A DNA stretch of 64,000 bases, taken from Candidatus Helarchaeota archaeon (GTDB lineage: Archaea; Asgardarchaeota; Lokiarchaeia; Helarchaeales; HEL-GB-A). Made by a program: the position numbers and the translations under genes. Below are positions 37,182-46,200 of the stretch, piece by piece. How positions within the stretch are numbered: the stretch's first letter is position 1; the number at the start of each line of letters is the position of its first letter. The notes beneath the pieces were generated by a model. The model was not told the origin of the DNA and made no database searches. It saw nothing but the letters and a program-made list of their open reading frames with translations. Where the stretch lies: the NCBI GenBank assembly GCA_013375455.1, contig JABXJT010000001.1, positions 62,001 through 126,000 of the forward strand, given 5' to 3'.

Positions 37182-38216
37182 ATGAAGTCAATTCACGAAA
37201 TCATTTTTGAGAATTCCAACAATATGGAGCGTTTAAACGACCAGAGCGTTGCTTTAATAGTTACATCATCTCCATATCCTATGATTGAGATGTGGGACCT
37301 GCAATTCTCTCAATCTAATCCAGAAATCAGAGAGGCTTTAGATGAGGGGAGGGGAAAGCAAGCATTCGAATTAATGCACGCAGAATTGGATAAAACTTGG
37401 ACTGAAACCTATCGTGTATTAAAAGATGGGGGGATGGCCTGCATCAACATTGGCGATGCCACAAGAAAAATCGGTAATAATTTTCGTTTATTTTCAAACC
37501 ACTCTCGAATTCTAAGCCATTGCCTCGGGCTTGGATTCTCTACGTTACCCTCCATTCTTTGGCGTAAACAAACAAACGCTCCTAACAAGTTCCTCGGGAG
37601 TGGCATGCTCCCATCGAACGCCTATGTCACTCTCGAACATGAGTATATACTTATATTACGAAAGGGAAGAATTCGGAAATTTAAAGAGAACGAAAAGCAG
37701 CGTAGATATGAAAGCGCTTATTTTTGGGAAGAAAGAAATGCTTGGTTTTCTGACATCTGGCTTGATTTGAAAGGAACTGGTCAGAATTTAAATAATTCTA
37801 ATGTAAGACTTAGATCTGCTGCTTACCCCTTTGAACTGGCCTATCGCCTCATAAACATGTATTCGATTCAAGGTGATTTGGTCCTAGATCCTTTCCTCGG
37901 CATGGGAACTACGATAACGGCTGCAATGGCATCCAATAGAAACAGTTTCGGATACGAAATTGAAAAAGGCTTTAAACCACTAATTGAAGAATCTTTGCTT
38001 GCCGTAAAGCCATTCGCTAACAACTATTTACGCTACCGACTAAATAAACATCAAAAATTCATCAACAAAATGGTCGACAAAAATAAACCCGTTAAATACC
38101 AAGCGGATAAATACGACTTTAAAGTGGTAACTAGCCAAGAAACCAAGATTCATCTGCCTTTTTTAAAGACAATCAATAAACTTACCGATTGGAAATATGA
38201 AGTAATTTATGAATAA
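37182..38216 (+). CDS. Beta-class DNA methyltransferase (probably N4-cytosine)
   Basis: 344 residues. Motif IV is VTSSPYPMIE (TSSPY at 28-32) and motif I is LDPFLGMGTTI (DPFLG at 236-240); this IV-before-I order defines the beta group. SSPY rather than DPPY favours N4-cytosine over N6-adenine methylation, though this is a tendency only. The middle segment contains GGMACINIGDATR and ILWRKQTNAPNKFLGSGMLP with LEHEYILILRKG, typical of modification enzymes of type II systems. The C-terminal about 75 residues are Lys-rich. It is divergent from the unknown gene at 35878 and next to the TIR-LRR gene. Confidence 0.85.
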   Translation: MKSIHEIIFENSNNMERLNDQSVALIVTSSPYPMIEMWDLQFSQSNPEIREALDEGRGKQAFELMHAELDKTWTETYRVLKDGGMACINIGDATRKIGNNFRLFSNHSRILSHCLGLGFSTLPSILWRKQTNAPNKFLGSGMLPSNAYVTLEHEYILILRKGRIRKFKENEKQRRYESAYFWEERNAWFSDIWLDLKGTGQNLNNSNVRLRSAAYPFELAYRLINMYSIQGDLVLDPFLGMGTTITAAMASNRNSFGYEIEKGFKPLIEESLLAVKPFANNYLRYRLNKHQKFINKMVDKNKPVKYQADKYDFKVVTSQETKIHLPFLKTINKLTDWKYEVIYE

Positions 38217-38384
38217 AACATGCTAATTTTGCTATCTTTATGGCAAAAGATGCGTGAAAAAAAGGAAGAAATCCAACTTAAAATTTAAAAAGTTGATAGC
38301 GTATTATTATAATAGTATATTCTTTTCTCCCGAAAACAAGTAAAATGTGCTTCTTGTTTTTTTATAGAAATGTGGTGAAAAAAA

Positions 38385-38663
38385 ATGATAATTGAAGATT
38401 ACGCCCTCAAACCTTCCCATCTCGGAGAGAAAGTGGGTCTAAACGCGGCGGAACGAACCATTTTTTTAAAAAATGAGGATGGAAACGTATCAGAAGTTCT
38501 CCCATTAGTGTATATTCTCTGGCGGAAAGCGAACGGAGTAAATTCACTGGAAGATATCATTGAATACACGATTCAAAGGACGCAGAAGAAGCGAGACTTC
38601 GTGGTAAAAATTGTCACCGATGTTTTTTCCAATTTAAAAGAGAACAAACTCATTGACATTTAA
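38385..38663 (+). CDS. PqqD-like small winged-helix protein
   Basis: 92 residues; the ATG is preceded by GTGGTGA at suitable spacing. The pattern of conserved hydrophobics (VLPLVYILWRKANGVNSLEDIIEYT...VVKIVTDVFSNLKENKLIDI) resembles PqqD-type peptide-recognition domains that present substrates to radical SAM enzymes, but the match is by general pattern. No radical SAM or peptide precursor gene adjoins it; the nearest radical SAM gene is about 16 kb away. A reductase gene follows after about 90 bases. Confidence 0.5.
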   Translation: MIIEDYALKPSHLGEKVGLNAAERTIFLKNEDGNVSEVLPLVYILWRKANGVNSLEDIIEYTIQRTQKKRDFVVKIVTDVFSNLKENKLIDI

Positions 38664-38754
38664 CCTTTTTTCCTACTTTTCAGTCTGTTTTTTAATGCTA
38701 TATGGCGATTTTTCATCATTAGATTTATTAACTGGTAGTTGGTAGAAAACCAAC

Positions 38755-39861
38755 ATGGTAGATTTTGATGTAATCATCGTTGGAGCAGGACCAGCAGGAA
38801 GCACTGCAGCACGAAGGCTTGCAGAAGAAAATCTCAATGTCTTACTCCTTGAAGAACATAATAATATTGGACTTCCACAACATTGTTCTGGCTGGATTTC
38901 TGGATCTGAATACACCGATAAATTAATTAAAACCCTGCCACAAAATCTCATCTTACAAAAAGTTACGGGCTGGAGGGTTTGGAGCCCAAGGGGTAAAAAA
39001 ATCTGTGAAGTTGATGATTTTGGGTTTGGAGGGTACTTCGTTGATCGCGTTAATTTCGATCGCGAATTAGCCAAGCAGGCAGCCAAGAAGGGTGCAAAAA
39101 TTAAAGTGACTGCAAAAGTGACTGACCTCTTCATTGAAAACAACATCATTAAAGGTGTTACAATTAAGACGAAAGCTGGTCTTGAAAATATCACGGCGGA
39201 CGTCATAATCGGCGCAGATGGGGTGAAATCGTATTCATCTGGTGTGGCAAAAAAGTCAGGGCTATCAGAATTAGAAAAAAAACCAAGGGAGTTTTTTCCT
39301 GCAATGCAAATCGAGTTCATTAACATCGCTGATATCGATCCTGGCGTCATTGAAATCTTCTTCGGCTTTGATTTTGATAAAAACTTCGGGATGGCATTTC
39401 TCTCACCATTAGAGGAGGATTTAGCGTTGATCGGGTTTGGTAATTACCAAGATTACCTAAAAATCAAGGCAGATCACCCAATTTTATCAAACCGATTGAA
39501 AGACGCAGATGAAATCAGGTACTTGGGGGGAATGTACTGCTCAAAATTTGGTGTTTCACTGAGGACTGCCGTGAGGAATAACGTTGCCTTGATAGGAGAT
39601 GCGGCAGGCTACCACGGGATCATCCCAGCCTGTATTTCAGGCCATTATGCTAGCGGAATAACAAAAGAAGCTATTGATTTAGAGGATTTTCAACACCTCA
39701 AGCAGTATGATAAAATTCGCAAGAAATCGACCTTGAGGGATGCTGTTCTTGCGATTGACATACGCACGTTAAATGATGATAAATTAGAGGAATTCCTGAA
39801 GATGGGCGGTAAAGATGCCACCCAAGTAATGCTTGAGATGATTGCTAAACTCAAACTTTGA
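38755..39861 (+). CDS. Geranylgeranyl reductase (archaeal lipid type)
   Basis: 368 residues with the archaeal GGR arrangement: VIIVGAGPAGSTAARRLAE (GAGPAG 10-15), LLLEEH, the substrate-pocket motif GLPQHCSGWIS, YFVDRVNFDRELAKQA, IIGADGVKS, and NVALIGDAAGYHGIIPACISGHYASG. Members reduce double bonds of digeranylgeranylglyceryl phospholipids in archaeal membranes using FADH2. It looks closer to that role than the flavoprotein at 30639. It converges with the hydrolase at 39881, leaving 19 bases between stops. Confidence 0.82.
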   Translation: MVDFDVIIVGAGPAGSTAARRLAEENLNVLLLEEHNNIGLPQHCSGWISGSEYTDKLIKTLPQNLILQKVTGWRVWSPRGKKICEVDDFGFGGYFVDRVNFDRELAKQAAKKGAKIKVTAKVTDLFIENNIIKGVTIKTKAGLENITADVIIGADGVKSYSSGVAKKSGLSELEKKPREFFPAMQIEFINIADIDPGVIEIFFGFDFDKNFGMAFLSPLEEDLALIGFGNYQDYLKIKADHPILSNRLKDADEIRYLGGMYCSKFGVSLRTAVRNNVALIGDAAGYHGIIPACISGHYASGITKEAIDLEDFQHLKQYDKIRKKSTLRDAVLAIDIRTLNDDKLEEFLKMGGKDATQVMLEMIAKLKL

Positions 39862-39880
39862 AATAAAAAGAGATGCGAAA

Positions 39881-40744
39881 TCATGCAGCCTGCCGATTCG
39901 GTGGGTATTCTCGTTTTAGAAAGTTAATGATATATTTATTCACTAATTTTGATCTTTCAACCATCGAGAGGTGCCCGGTATTTCTAATTATGTGCAATTC
40001 GGATTTAGGAATATGGCGGTGAAGCATCCTGGATCGTTTCGGAGGGGTTAATAGATCATACTGCCCCGCGATGATGAGGCATGGAATATGTAGCCTTGAT
40101 ACTTCCTCTAGTAAATTGTACTGCTTGAGATTTTTCAACTCTTCAATAACCGTGCGTTTCTTTACCCCGATGAAATCCTCAACCCACGACTTAACTGTTT
40201 TTCTTGATTTGCCAAGCGCAAGCGAAAGAAGAGGAACGCTCCCTCGCAGGACCATCTTGTAGGGTATTTGGAAAAGTGGATTAAAAGCTGCCTCTAACGC
40301 GACAGGTATCACTTGCCACGCCGCCTTTTCGGCGAAATTTTCCGCCAATACGTAAGAACTATTGAGTATTCCTAAAACCACTACTTCTTCTGGATTGGCC
40401 AGCGCGATTGAGAGTCCAATTCCCGCCCCTGCGGAATGCCCAATCAATCCATACGGTTCATCAATCTCGAGATGTGCAACAAGGGTTTTGAAATCATCAT
40501 ACATTATTTCCAATAATTCCTCTTTAGTCTTGAATTTCGTTAAAGTTCCATTCCATTCACTCTTACCATGGCCCCTCCAATCCCATGTTATGACGCGATA
40601 TCCGTTTTTCACGAGCGGGGGAATCTGTTCCGAAAAAAACACGGAACTTATTGCCCAACCATGCAACAAGAAAATCGGCCTCCCCTTCTTGTTTCCATGC
40701 TCTTCATAATACAAAGGGGTTCCATCACAACTGTCAAAGTACAT
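39881..40744 (-). CDS. Alpha/beta-hydrolase
   Basis: 287 residues with a full alpha/beta-hydrolase pattern: oxyanion HGW (29-31), WDWRGHGKS, nucleophile elbow GHSAGAG (S104), acid in IIAGQYDLLTPP and base in RNTGHLSMVE. A cap insert lies around residues 135-215. There is no signal peptide. It could be an esterase, lipase or haloperoxidase-like enzyme; the substrate is not predictable. The GNAT gene ends 16 bases upstream on the same strand, so the two form an operon. Confidence 0.85.
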   Translation of the reverse strand: MYFDSCDGTPLYYEEHGNKKGRPIFLLHGWAISSVFFSEQIPPLVKNGYRVITWDWRGHGKSEWNGTLTKFKTKEELLEIMYDDFKTLVAHLEIDEPYGLIGHSAGAGIGLSIALANPEEVVVLGILNSSYVLAENFAEKAAWQVIPVALEAAFNPLFQIPYKMVLRGSVPLLSLALGKSRKTVKSWVEDFIGVKKRTVIEELKNLKQYNLLEEVSRLHIPCLIIAGQYDLLTPPKRSRMLHRHIPKSELHIIRNTGHLSMVERSKLVNKYIINFLKREYPPNRQAA

Positions 40745-40760
40745 ATTTTTTAGGGCTCCA

Positions 40761-41252
40761 TCACTCTAATTCTTTAACCATACACGTGAAAGGTTTCAAT
40801 TCATAATCAACCTTAAAACCGTATTTTTCAAAAAAACTTATTTCCATCGGTTCATTTTTCCGAATGTTAATAAATACCGTTTTAATTCCCAAGTTCTTCA
40901 AATAATCCATTGTGAAATAATACATGGTCTTTCCTATACCTTGCCTGTAATGATCCTCATCCACGAATAACGTGTTTAAATAGGCTTCGGTACTGCAAGT
41001 GGGGATTAATTCCACTAAAGTCATCCCAACAATCTTCTCCCCCAGCGTACAAACAAAAAAATGGTGCATTTTACTTTTTGGATTTACGCGTTTTTTTAAA
41101 CCAAAGCGAAACCGTTCTTCGTTAAAGATTTTCCCTCGATAGTCCACCTGCTGCTTGGTCAATTGCCTGATCCCATCTATATCATCCATCGTTGCCCTGC
41201 GGATTTGGTATTCTTCAGATATTTGTACCACATCAAAAACTACTGTTTTCAA
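40761..41252 (-). CDS. GNAT-family N-acetyltransferase
   Basis: 163 residues. Residues 14-150 follow the GNAT fold: IRRATMDDIDGIRQLT, HHFFVCTLGEKIVGMTLVELI, LNTLFVDEDHYRQGIGKTMYYF with the acetyl-CoA loop (R/Q)xxGxG/A as RQGIGK, then KTVFINIRKNEPMEISFFEKYGFKVD. It is upstream of the hydrolase in a two-gene unit. The acetyl acceptor is unknown. Confidence 0.83.
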   Translation of the reverse strand: MKTVVFDVVQISEEYQIRRATMDDIDGIRQLTKQQVDYRGKIFNEERFRFGLKKRVNPKSKMHHFFVCTLGEKIVGMTLVELIPTCSTEAYLNTLFVDEDHYRQGIGKTMYYFTMDYLKNLGIKTVFINIRKNEPMEISFFEKYGFKVDYELKPFTCMVKELE

Positions 41253-41359
41253 TAAATACTATTGATTATCCTTTAAGAAGTATTCTTTTTCAAACATTTC
41301 TTCAGATTTCGGATATATTTTAGGAGAATAAAAAAGTCCATTAATGTCGGTTCCTTACT

Positions 41360-41381
41360 AGGCAATTATTGCCTCTTTTTT
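41360..41381 (+). terminator. Intrinsic-terminator-like hairpin with T-tract
   Basis: AGGCAATTATTGCCT forms a six- to seven-pair stem with almost no loop, followed by C and six T on the plus strand. It lies between two divergent genes, so there is no plus-strand gene upstream to terminate. It may end a short RNA or sit in the leader of the gene at 41485. Archaea terminate mainly on T-tracts, so the hairpin may be incidental. Confidence 0.35.
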
Positions 41382-41484
41382 AAATCGATTATTCTCAAAA
41401 AAATATTCTTTTTCAATCCTTACGTGTTTTCACCTGGTGTTAAATTATTCAGATATATTTTTAATGGAAAATTAGCAGGTAAGA

Positions 41485-43269
41485 ATGAGCAAAATGGCTA
41501 AATGGATGAAATCAAAATTTTATCCTTTGCGGAATTCTATTAACTTGACTTTTTTTCTAGTAGATGTTATAACGATCCTAATAGTTGTTATTGGATTAAT
41601 CCAATTGACTTTCGACCTATATCTAGTGAAGTTCGTTCTTTTTTCCCTTATTGCGATTTTGATACTCACGGTGGTTTCCATTTTTCTATATTACAAGTAT
41701 CGAAGAAACGAATTGAAATTCAAAACCTTTCGAAAGGCCCAATATTACTCCTTCCTGTTAATTCCTGCCTTCACCGGCATCTTTTCGATTGTATGCATTT
41801 TCGGCAGACAATACATGTTAGCACTTGTTATGGGTATCATTTTATTAGGATTCCTTATCGGTTACACGATCCTTCCTAGAATCAAAAAATTTCCGCGCCT
41901 TTCGCGTGTTCTTTTAGTAGCGGCCATATTTTCAATAGTCGTCCCTTTCGGGTTTTTTGTAAAGGGTCAATTAGACCCTCGAAGCGCTTCGCAAGTTTGG
42001 AAGATGCATGAAATCGATAATCCTGGGTTCTTGCTCTCGAATGGGCTAGATCCAGCAGATGTCAATGGCGATGGTTATGATGATTATGTAACGAATTATG
42101 AGTGGCATGGAACCATTCGCATCGAATTTCATCCAGGACTAGCGCATGTAAAGGAACCTTGGCCTGCCATAACTATCGGCTTTGCTTCAAACACCGAAAG
42201 CTCTGGCTTTGGCGACTTCGATGGAGACGGTAATTTCGATGTCGTGGTTGCACATGGCATTGAAAGATTTGGATTCGTCAAGTTTCCAGTCCGTTCGGGA
42301 GTCTGTTTTATTTGGGGGCCGCCCCCCGCGAGTTGCATGGATGCCTCTGCATGGGAGATGAGTGAAGATGTTCCTGGCACCATTGAAAACGGGCACTACC
42401 TTTACATAAGGGGGCAGGATGTAAATGGTGATGGCGCCCTGGATGTGATAGTTGGGGGTAGGGGTTTAAATCCCCGCGCGGGTTTGAAGTGGATTGAAGC
42501 CCCTCTTAATCTATCGGATCGCCGTGTTGTTTCGAAATGGCAAGTCCACAACATTGATGCCAATTTAGAGAGTGGACATGGATTTTCATTTGGTGATATC
42601 GACCAGGATGGCGATTTCGACATTGCTCTATGCAATTCCGATTGGGATACCCTAGAAGAAGAGGAAGAAATCCTTTGGTATGAGAATCCCGGCACAGGAT
42701 TACCCGCCCAACGAGATCCCTGGTCGAAGCATCTTCTTTATCATTCGGATGAGTTCTACTCCAAGGGGCAGGTTACGCTCGCTAATTTAACAGCGGACAA
42801 TTACCCCGAGATTCTTGCTTTCACGGAAACTCATCTTTTAATATTCAAAAATCCACAAAATCCAGAAGTCAATGATACGTGGGAAATTATTAGGATTCCG
42901 AAGATCCCAGAAGCCTGCTGGTTAACGCGTCCTATTAAGGTAGTTGATCTTAACAATGATACGAAACTTGATATCCTTGGGATGCTAACCCATCGTGATG
43001 GCGCGCTCCCAACGAATAAGGCGGCGGTTTTCTTGATGGAATATTCGGGAACTGATCCAACATCCCCATCTGCAAATTGGACCACGCATGTAATCAAATG
43101 GGGCGAGGGACTCCTCGGAATGATTGCAAATGGTGAAAAATGGGACCAGGTTGCTTTTGATGATGTCGATCGCGATGGTGATCTAGATATTGTAGCGAAT
43201 TGTGAAGAGTGCCATAGTCTGGGTTTTGTCTTTATAAGTGTAGTGTGGTTCGAGAATCCGCTTGTTTAA
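41485..43269 (+). CDS. Membrane protein with extracellular VCBS/FG-GAP repeats
   Basis: 594 residues. About five membrane helices occupy residues 18-160. The remaining about 430 residues contain repeated calcium-binding blade motifs: DVNGDGYDDYV, DFDGDGNFDVVVAHG, DVNGDGALDVIVGG, DIDQDGDFDIALC, DLNNDTKLDILG and DVDRDGDLDIVAN. These are FG-GAP/VCBS repeats, likely a seven-bladed propeller outside the cell. Such domains bind proteins or glycans. TATA-like GATATATTTTTAATG lies 25-30 bases upstream, so the mRNA has little leader. Confidence 0.85.
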   Translation: MSKMAKWMKSKFYPLRNSINLTFFLVDVITILIVVIGLIQLTFDLYLVKFVLFSLIAILILTVVSIFLYYKYRRNELKFKTFRKAQYYSFLLIPAFTGIFSIVCIFGRQYMLALVMGIILLGFLIGYTILPRIKKFPRLSRVLLVAAIFSIVVPFGFFVKGQLDPRSASQVWKMHEIDNPGFLLSNGLDPADVNGDGYDDYVTNYEWHGTIRIEFHPGLAHVKEPWPAITIGFASNTESSGFGDFDGDGNFDVVVAHGIERFGFVKFPVRSGVCFIWGPPPASCMDASAWEMSEDVPGTIENGHYLYIRGQDVNGDGALDVIVGGRGLNPRAGLKWIEAPLNLSDRRVVSKWQVHNIDANLESGHGFSFGDIDQDGDFDIALCNSDWDTLEEEEEILWYENPGTGLPAQRDPWSKHLLYHSDEFYSKGQVTLANLTADNYPEILAFTETHLLIFKNPQNPEVNDTWEIIRIPKIPEACWLTRPIKVVDLNNDTKLDILGMLTHRDGALPTNKAAVFLMEYSGTDPTSPSANWTTHVIKWGEGLLGMIANGEKWDQVAFDDVDRDGDLDIVANCEECHSLGFVFISVVWFENPLV

Positions 43270-43272
43270 AAT

Positions 43273-43437
43273 TTAACTTTTTAATATTTTAAAAAATGGA
43301 TTAATTCCGCATATTGGACAATTTCCTTTAATTTTTAGCCATTCTAAGAAATGTGGCCGATGAGCCTTCTGATGACAGGAAGGACACTCTATTATTGCTT
43401 CTATTTGGAGGTTGTCTAAGGCATTGCGCACCCGCAC
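43273..43437 (-). CDS. Small RING-like zinc protein (54 residues)
   Basis: This short frame from GTG 43437 to TAA 43275-73 lies in an otherwise empty gap. It encodes C18-P-S-C21, H26, H29, W33-L34, then C40-P-I-C43. From C21 onward the spacing equals the second half of a RING-H2 finger (C-x4-H-x2-H/C-x3-WL-x5-CPxC), including the WL and KGNCPIC pieces. The first cysteine pair of a full RING is missing, so it may be a reduced RING or a one-zinc ribbon. Small RING proteins act as ubiquitin ligases in some archaea; that role is inferred. A symmetric TATTTAAATA element at about 43490-43499 could serve both this gene and the one at 43548. Confidence 0.55.
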   Translation of the reverse strand: MRVRNALDNLQIEAIIECPSCHQKAHRPHFLEWLKIKGNCPICGINPFFKILKS

Positions 43438-43488
43438 TATAGTTTTAGACGGGGATAGTAATACAAGTATTAGACTGGTAAAACAAAA

Positions 43489-43500
43489 GTATTTAAATAT
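43489..43500. promoter_or_regulatory. Bidirectional TATA-like element
   Basis: GTATTTAAATAT reads as a TATA box on both strands. On the minus strand it lies about 50 bases before the small zinc-protein start, and on the plus strand about 55 bases before ATG 43548. Shared promoter use is inferred from symmetry and position. Confidence 0.35.
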
Positions 43501-43547
43501 TTAACTTTTGTAACTAATTTCATTAATTGCTAGATGGAGAGAGATTA

Positions 43548-44348
43548 ATGCAAATGGATAAGAAGACTATATATGTTATTATTTATGCCGTATTAACAGC
43601 ACTTATCTGGGTATTTCTATTCTTACCTTTTCATCATTGTTTTGCTGGTCCCGTTTGTCATGACTCCCTCTATCTATTTTCTAGACATATTTTAAATGGT
43701 GTTACGTTCATTGGAGCCGCATTAATCCTCACGAGTTTGATTTTTTTAGTATTATACACTAAAACAGTTAATAATATCAAAACAGGTTTGATCGGGTTTG
43801 GGTTAGGCGTATTTGGTTGGAGTTGCACTCTTATTGGAAGTTTAGAGCCCATAACCAATCCTGATCTAATAATTATGACTGGTATTCCTTGGGGATTTGT
43901 GATATTTTCACTGGCGCTAATTGTTGTTGGAATCCTTTTACTTAAAGATATGTGTGAGCATGTTGGTCTTACGTGGGATCAAGTGAAAAACGTATGGGGA
44001 TTAATAAATCTTTCCCTTTTGGAGCTAGTTTTTACTTTATCTATGATTGGCTTTTTTTATTATCCTATTTATTTGCTAGATATTGCTAATCCTTTTTTTG
44101 TAATCGGGACTGCCTTTTTTGTTCCGACCTTTATTTTAAATTTAATTTTTATCATGTTAGACGGGAAAACGAGTAAGAAAGTGGGATTTTACCTAGGCAT
44201 CACAGGCGTGAGCTTATCTTATTTTGGAGTTATTTCATTTAATATAATGTATGGGTACGCTAGTACGGGAGGTCTCATATTATATTTAATTCTTATAAGT
44301 CTTGTCACATTAAGTGGAATTTTCGTATTTATGAAAGTTGATAAATAA
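43548..44348 (+). CDS. Multi-pass membrane protein of unknown function
   Basis: About 266 residues from ATG 43548, chosen because GGAGAGAG lies just upstream; an in-frame TTG at 43527 would add seven residues. Seven to eight hydrophobic helices cover the whole length with short polar loops. A Cys-containing loop (HHCFAGPVCHDS) follows the first helix. I recognise no transporter motif. It is divergent from the RING-like gene. Confidence 0.7.
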   Translation: MQMDKKTIYVIIYAVLTALIWVFLFLPFHHCFAGPVCHDSLYLFSRHILNGVTFIGAALILTSLIFLVLYTKTVNNIKTGLIGFGLGVFGWSCTLIGSLEPITNPDLIIMTGIPWGFVIFSLALIVVGILLLKDMCEHVGLTWDQVKNVWGLINLSLLELVFTLSMIGFFYYPIYLLDIANPFFVIGTAFFVPTFILNLIFIMLDGKTSKKVGFYLGITGVSLSYFGVISFNIMYGYASTGGLILYLILISLVTLSGIFVFMKVDK

Positions 44349-44403
44349 GACACGAGACGACATTTAATGCAAGAAAATTCTACTGGCTTCATAAAAAAAC
44401 GAA

Positions 44404-44919
44404 TTAATCTTTCACTTTTTTAGTTATTTTCTCTTTCAGTTTCTTTTTTTTGGTTTTTGATTTTTTTATATTCCCTTCTGAACCGCCTCCAGAGCGGTAA
44501 TTGGCTACCACAGTATTTAACTTTTTATCTCCTTTATCGCCTTCAACGAGCTTGAAGACCTTTTCTAAAGCCGTTTCTTTATCATAAAAATCAGTACAAC
44601 TTTCAACATGCGATTTATAACAATTGCCGCAGATATAATCCATGCACGTGGGGCAAGCTTTGGCCCAATCATAAATTGCCGTTTTGCAAAACACTGTCTT
44701 ACAACCTTTACACGTGAAGTTCAGTTCTCCTTTTGCATGAATTTTACAAAAAGTCCCTAAGCAATGGTAAATGACGACCTTCCCGGCTTTTTGGTCACAA
44801 ACATCTAGACTACTTAGCTTGCAATTTACGACACATTCCGCACAGAGCTCTATCTCACAAATAATGCATTTTGCTGTTGTTTTTTCAGTTCCGCAAGCTT
44901 GACAAGGCATAATTTTCAT
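44404..44919 (-). CDS. Cysteine-rich multi-zinc-finger protein with Lys-rich tail
   Basis: 171 residues. The first about 115 contain many paired cysteines: CQACG, CIICEIELCAECVVNC, HCLGTFCKIH, CKGCKTVFC, CPTCMDYICGNCYKSHVESC. The order CxxC...C.xxC..H resembles B-box/FYVE-like treble-clef zinc fingers, enough for three or four zinc ions. The last about 35 residues are KKSKTKKKKLKEK-type sequence, suited to nucleic acid or acidic partners. I do not know the family. It is divergent from the ADP-ribosylglycohydrolase gene. Confidence 0.75.
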   Translation of the reverse strand: MKIMPCQACGTEKTTAKCIICEIELCAECVVNCKLSSLDVCDQKAGKVVIYHCLGTFCKIHAKGELNFTCKGCKTVFCKTAIYDWAKACPTCMDYICGNCYKSHVESCTDFYDKETALEKVFKLVEGDKGDKKLNTVVANYRSGGGSEGNIKKSKTKKKKLKEKITKKVKD

Positions 44920-44986
44920 CGATTCAAATGTTCACGAACATACTAAATTCGATCTTTTTAAAACTTTTATTTCCTACTTTTAAAAC

Positions 44987-45973
44987 ATGGAAAAGTTAAG
45001 AGATCGATTCATTGGTACTCTTATTGGGACTGCTGTGGGAGATGCCTTAGGGCGTCCCTTTGAAGGATGGTCTCGAAGGCAAATCGAGGCGCGAGTCGGG
45101 CGCGTAACTGAACTATTACCTGATTTGGGTTGGAGAAGTGGTGGCGCTGGACAATACACTGACGATACCCAGCTTACCATAGCTATTGCCGAGTCATTAA
45201 TCCGAAGCGAAGGATTTAATCTTGGGGATTTAATGAAACGATTCATAGACTGGCTAGATGAACCCCCTATTGGTCCAGGCTATGGTTGTCTAAGCTCCAT
45301 TAGGAAATTTAGGTTGGGGTATGCCTGGCAAGAAGCTGCTTCCGATTCCGGTGGGAACGGTACCGCAATGCGAGTTTCCCCAATTGGTCTATTTTTCTAC
45401 AATGATATTCCAAAATTAATTGAAAGCGCTCGAATGTCAAGTGTCATCACTCACACTCATTGGGCGGCTACTGCTTCTGCGATTGTCGTTGCTCGGAGCG
45501 TCGCCTATTTAATCCAGTCTGATTCCTTGGATTTAGATGACTTCCTCCAGACTATCGCAGCCTCTGTTGATGATCCAGCCTTTGAAGATTATGCTCAGAA
45601 CATAACTGCTCTAAAAGAGTATCTGAAAATGGATAAAATAGAAGCTTTAATTGAACTCGGGGGGAAAGGGATCAAGCCACCTTGGCCGAATCCTGCAGAA
45701 ACTCGGCAAGGGTACATTGCAGCTTATGCAATGTCCACTACATTATCCGCCTTGTATTGTTTCTTATTATCACCAGATGATTTCGAGAAGAGTGTTGTGG
45801 AAGCGGTGATGTCTGGGGGTGACACTGATACTTGCGGTGCCATCACTGGTGCCCTTTCGGGCAGTTATAATGGTTTAGAAAAAATTCCTGAAAAATGGAT
45901 TAAATCCACTGTAAATAATGAAAATATTAAGCAACTTGCCATTCAGTTATACGAAACTGTTTATAAGTTGTAA
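44987..45973 (+). CDS. ADP-ribosylglycohydrolase (DraG/ARH family)
   Basis: 328 residues. It opens with DRFIGTLIGTAVGDALGRPFEG and carries the two metal-binding motifs of the family, YTDDTQLTIAIAE (TDD 58-60) and GGDTDTCGAITGALSG (277-292), with GNGTAMRVSPIGLF between. These bind two Mg ions and remove ADP-ribose from protein or small-molecule acceptors. Length is normal. The start is probably leaderless: TTTTTAAAAC precedes it by about 27 bases and no ribosome site is seen. It could reverse ADP-ribosylation of proteins or nucleic acids here; the acceptor is unknown. Confidence 0.88.
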   Translation: MEKLRDRFIGTLIGTAVGDALGRPFEGWSRRQIEARVGRVTELLPDLGWRSGGAGQYTDDTQLTIAIAESLIRSEGFNLGDLMKRFIDWLDEPPIGPGYGCLSSIRKFRLGYAWQEAASDSGGNGTAMRVSPIGLFFYNDIPKLIESARMSSVITHTHWAATASAIVVARSVAYLIQSDSLDLDDFLQTIAASVDDPAFEDYAQNITALKEYLKMDKIEALIELGGKGIKPPWPNPAETRQGYIAAYAMSTTLSALYCFLLSPDDFEKSVVEAVMSGGDTDTCGAITGALSGSYNGLEKIPEKWIKSTVNNENIKQLAIQLYETVYKL

Positions 45974-46082
45974 GAATTTTTCTTAGCATTCTGCGTTTGT
46001 TCAAAAACCATAAATGAAACCTTCATTCTTGCAGTATCTCTCAGCTTAGGTCTTATAATGGGGTAAGATCCCTTCAAATTGG

Positions 46083-46200
46083 TTGAACTACCACTGCCTA
46101 AAGGCAGATGGATTCCTCCTTCCTTGACCACTGCCTGCGAACGCAGGGCTTACACGATCTCCAGAGGCGTGACTTCCCGTAGTCCCTACGGTAGCATCAT
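46083..46200 (-). ncRNA. Candidate omega/reRNA scaffold of TnpB
   Basis: On the minus strand, the 3' end of tnpB contains three consecutive perfect hairpins: CCGTAG/CTACGG (46177-46191), CCTGCG/CGCAGG (46134-46147) and CTGCCT/AGGCAG (46094-46107), ending near TTCAAC at the element border. TnpB omega-RNAs come from this place and carry their guide just beyond the right end, which here would start with CCAATTTGAAGGG. Boundaries and processing are inferred. Confidence 0.55.
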
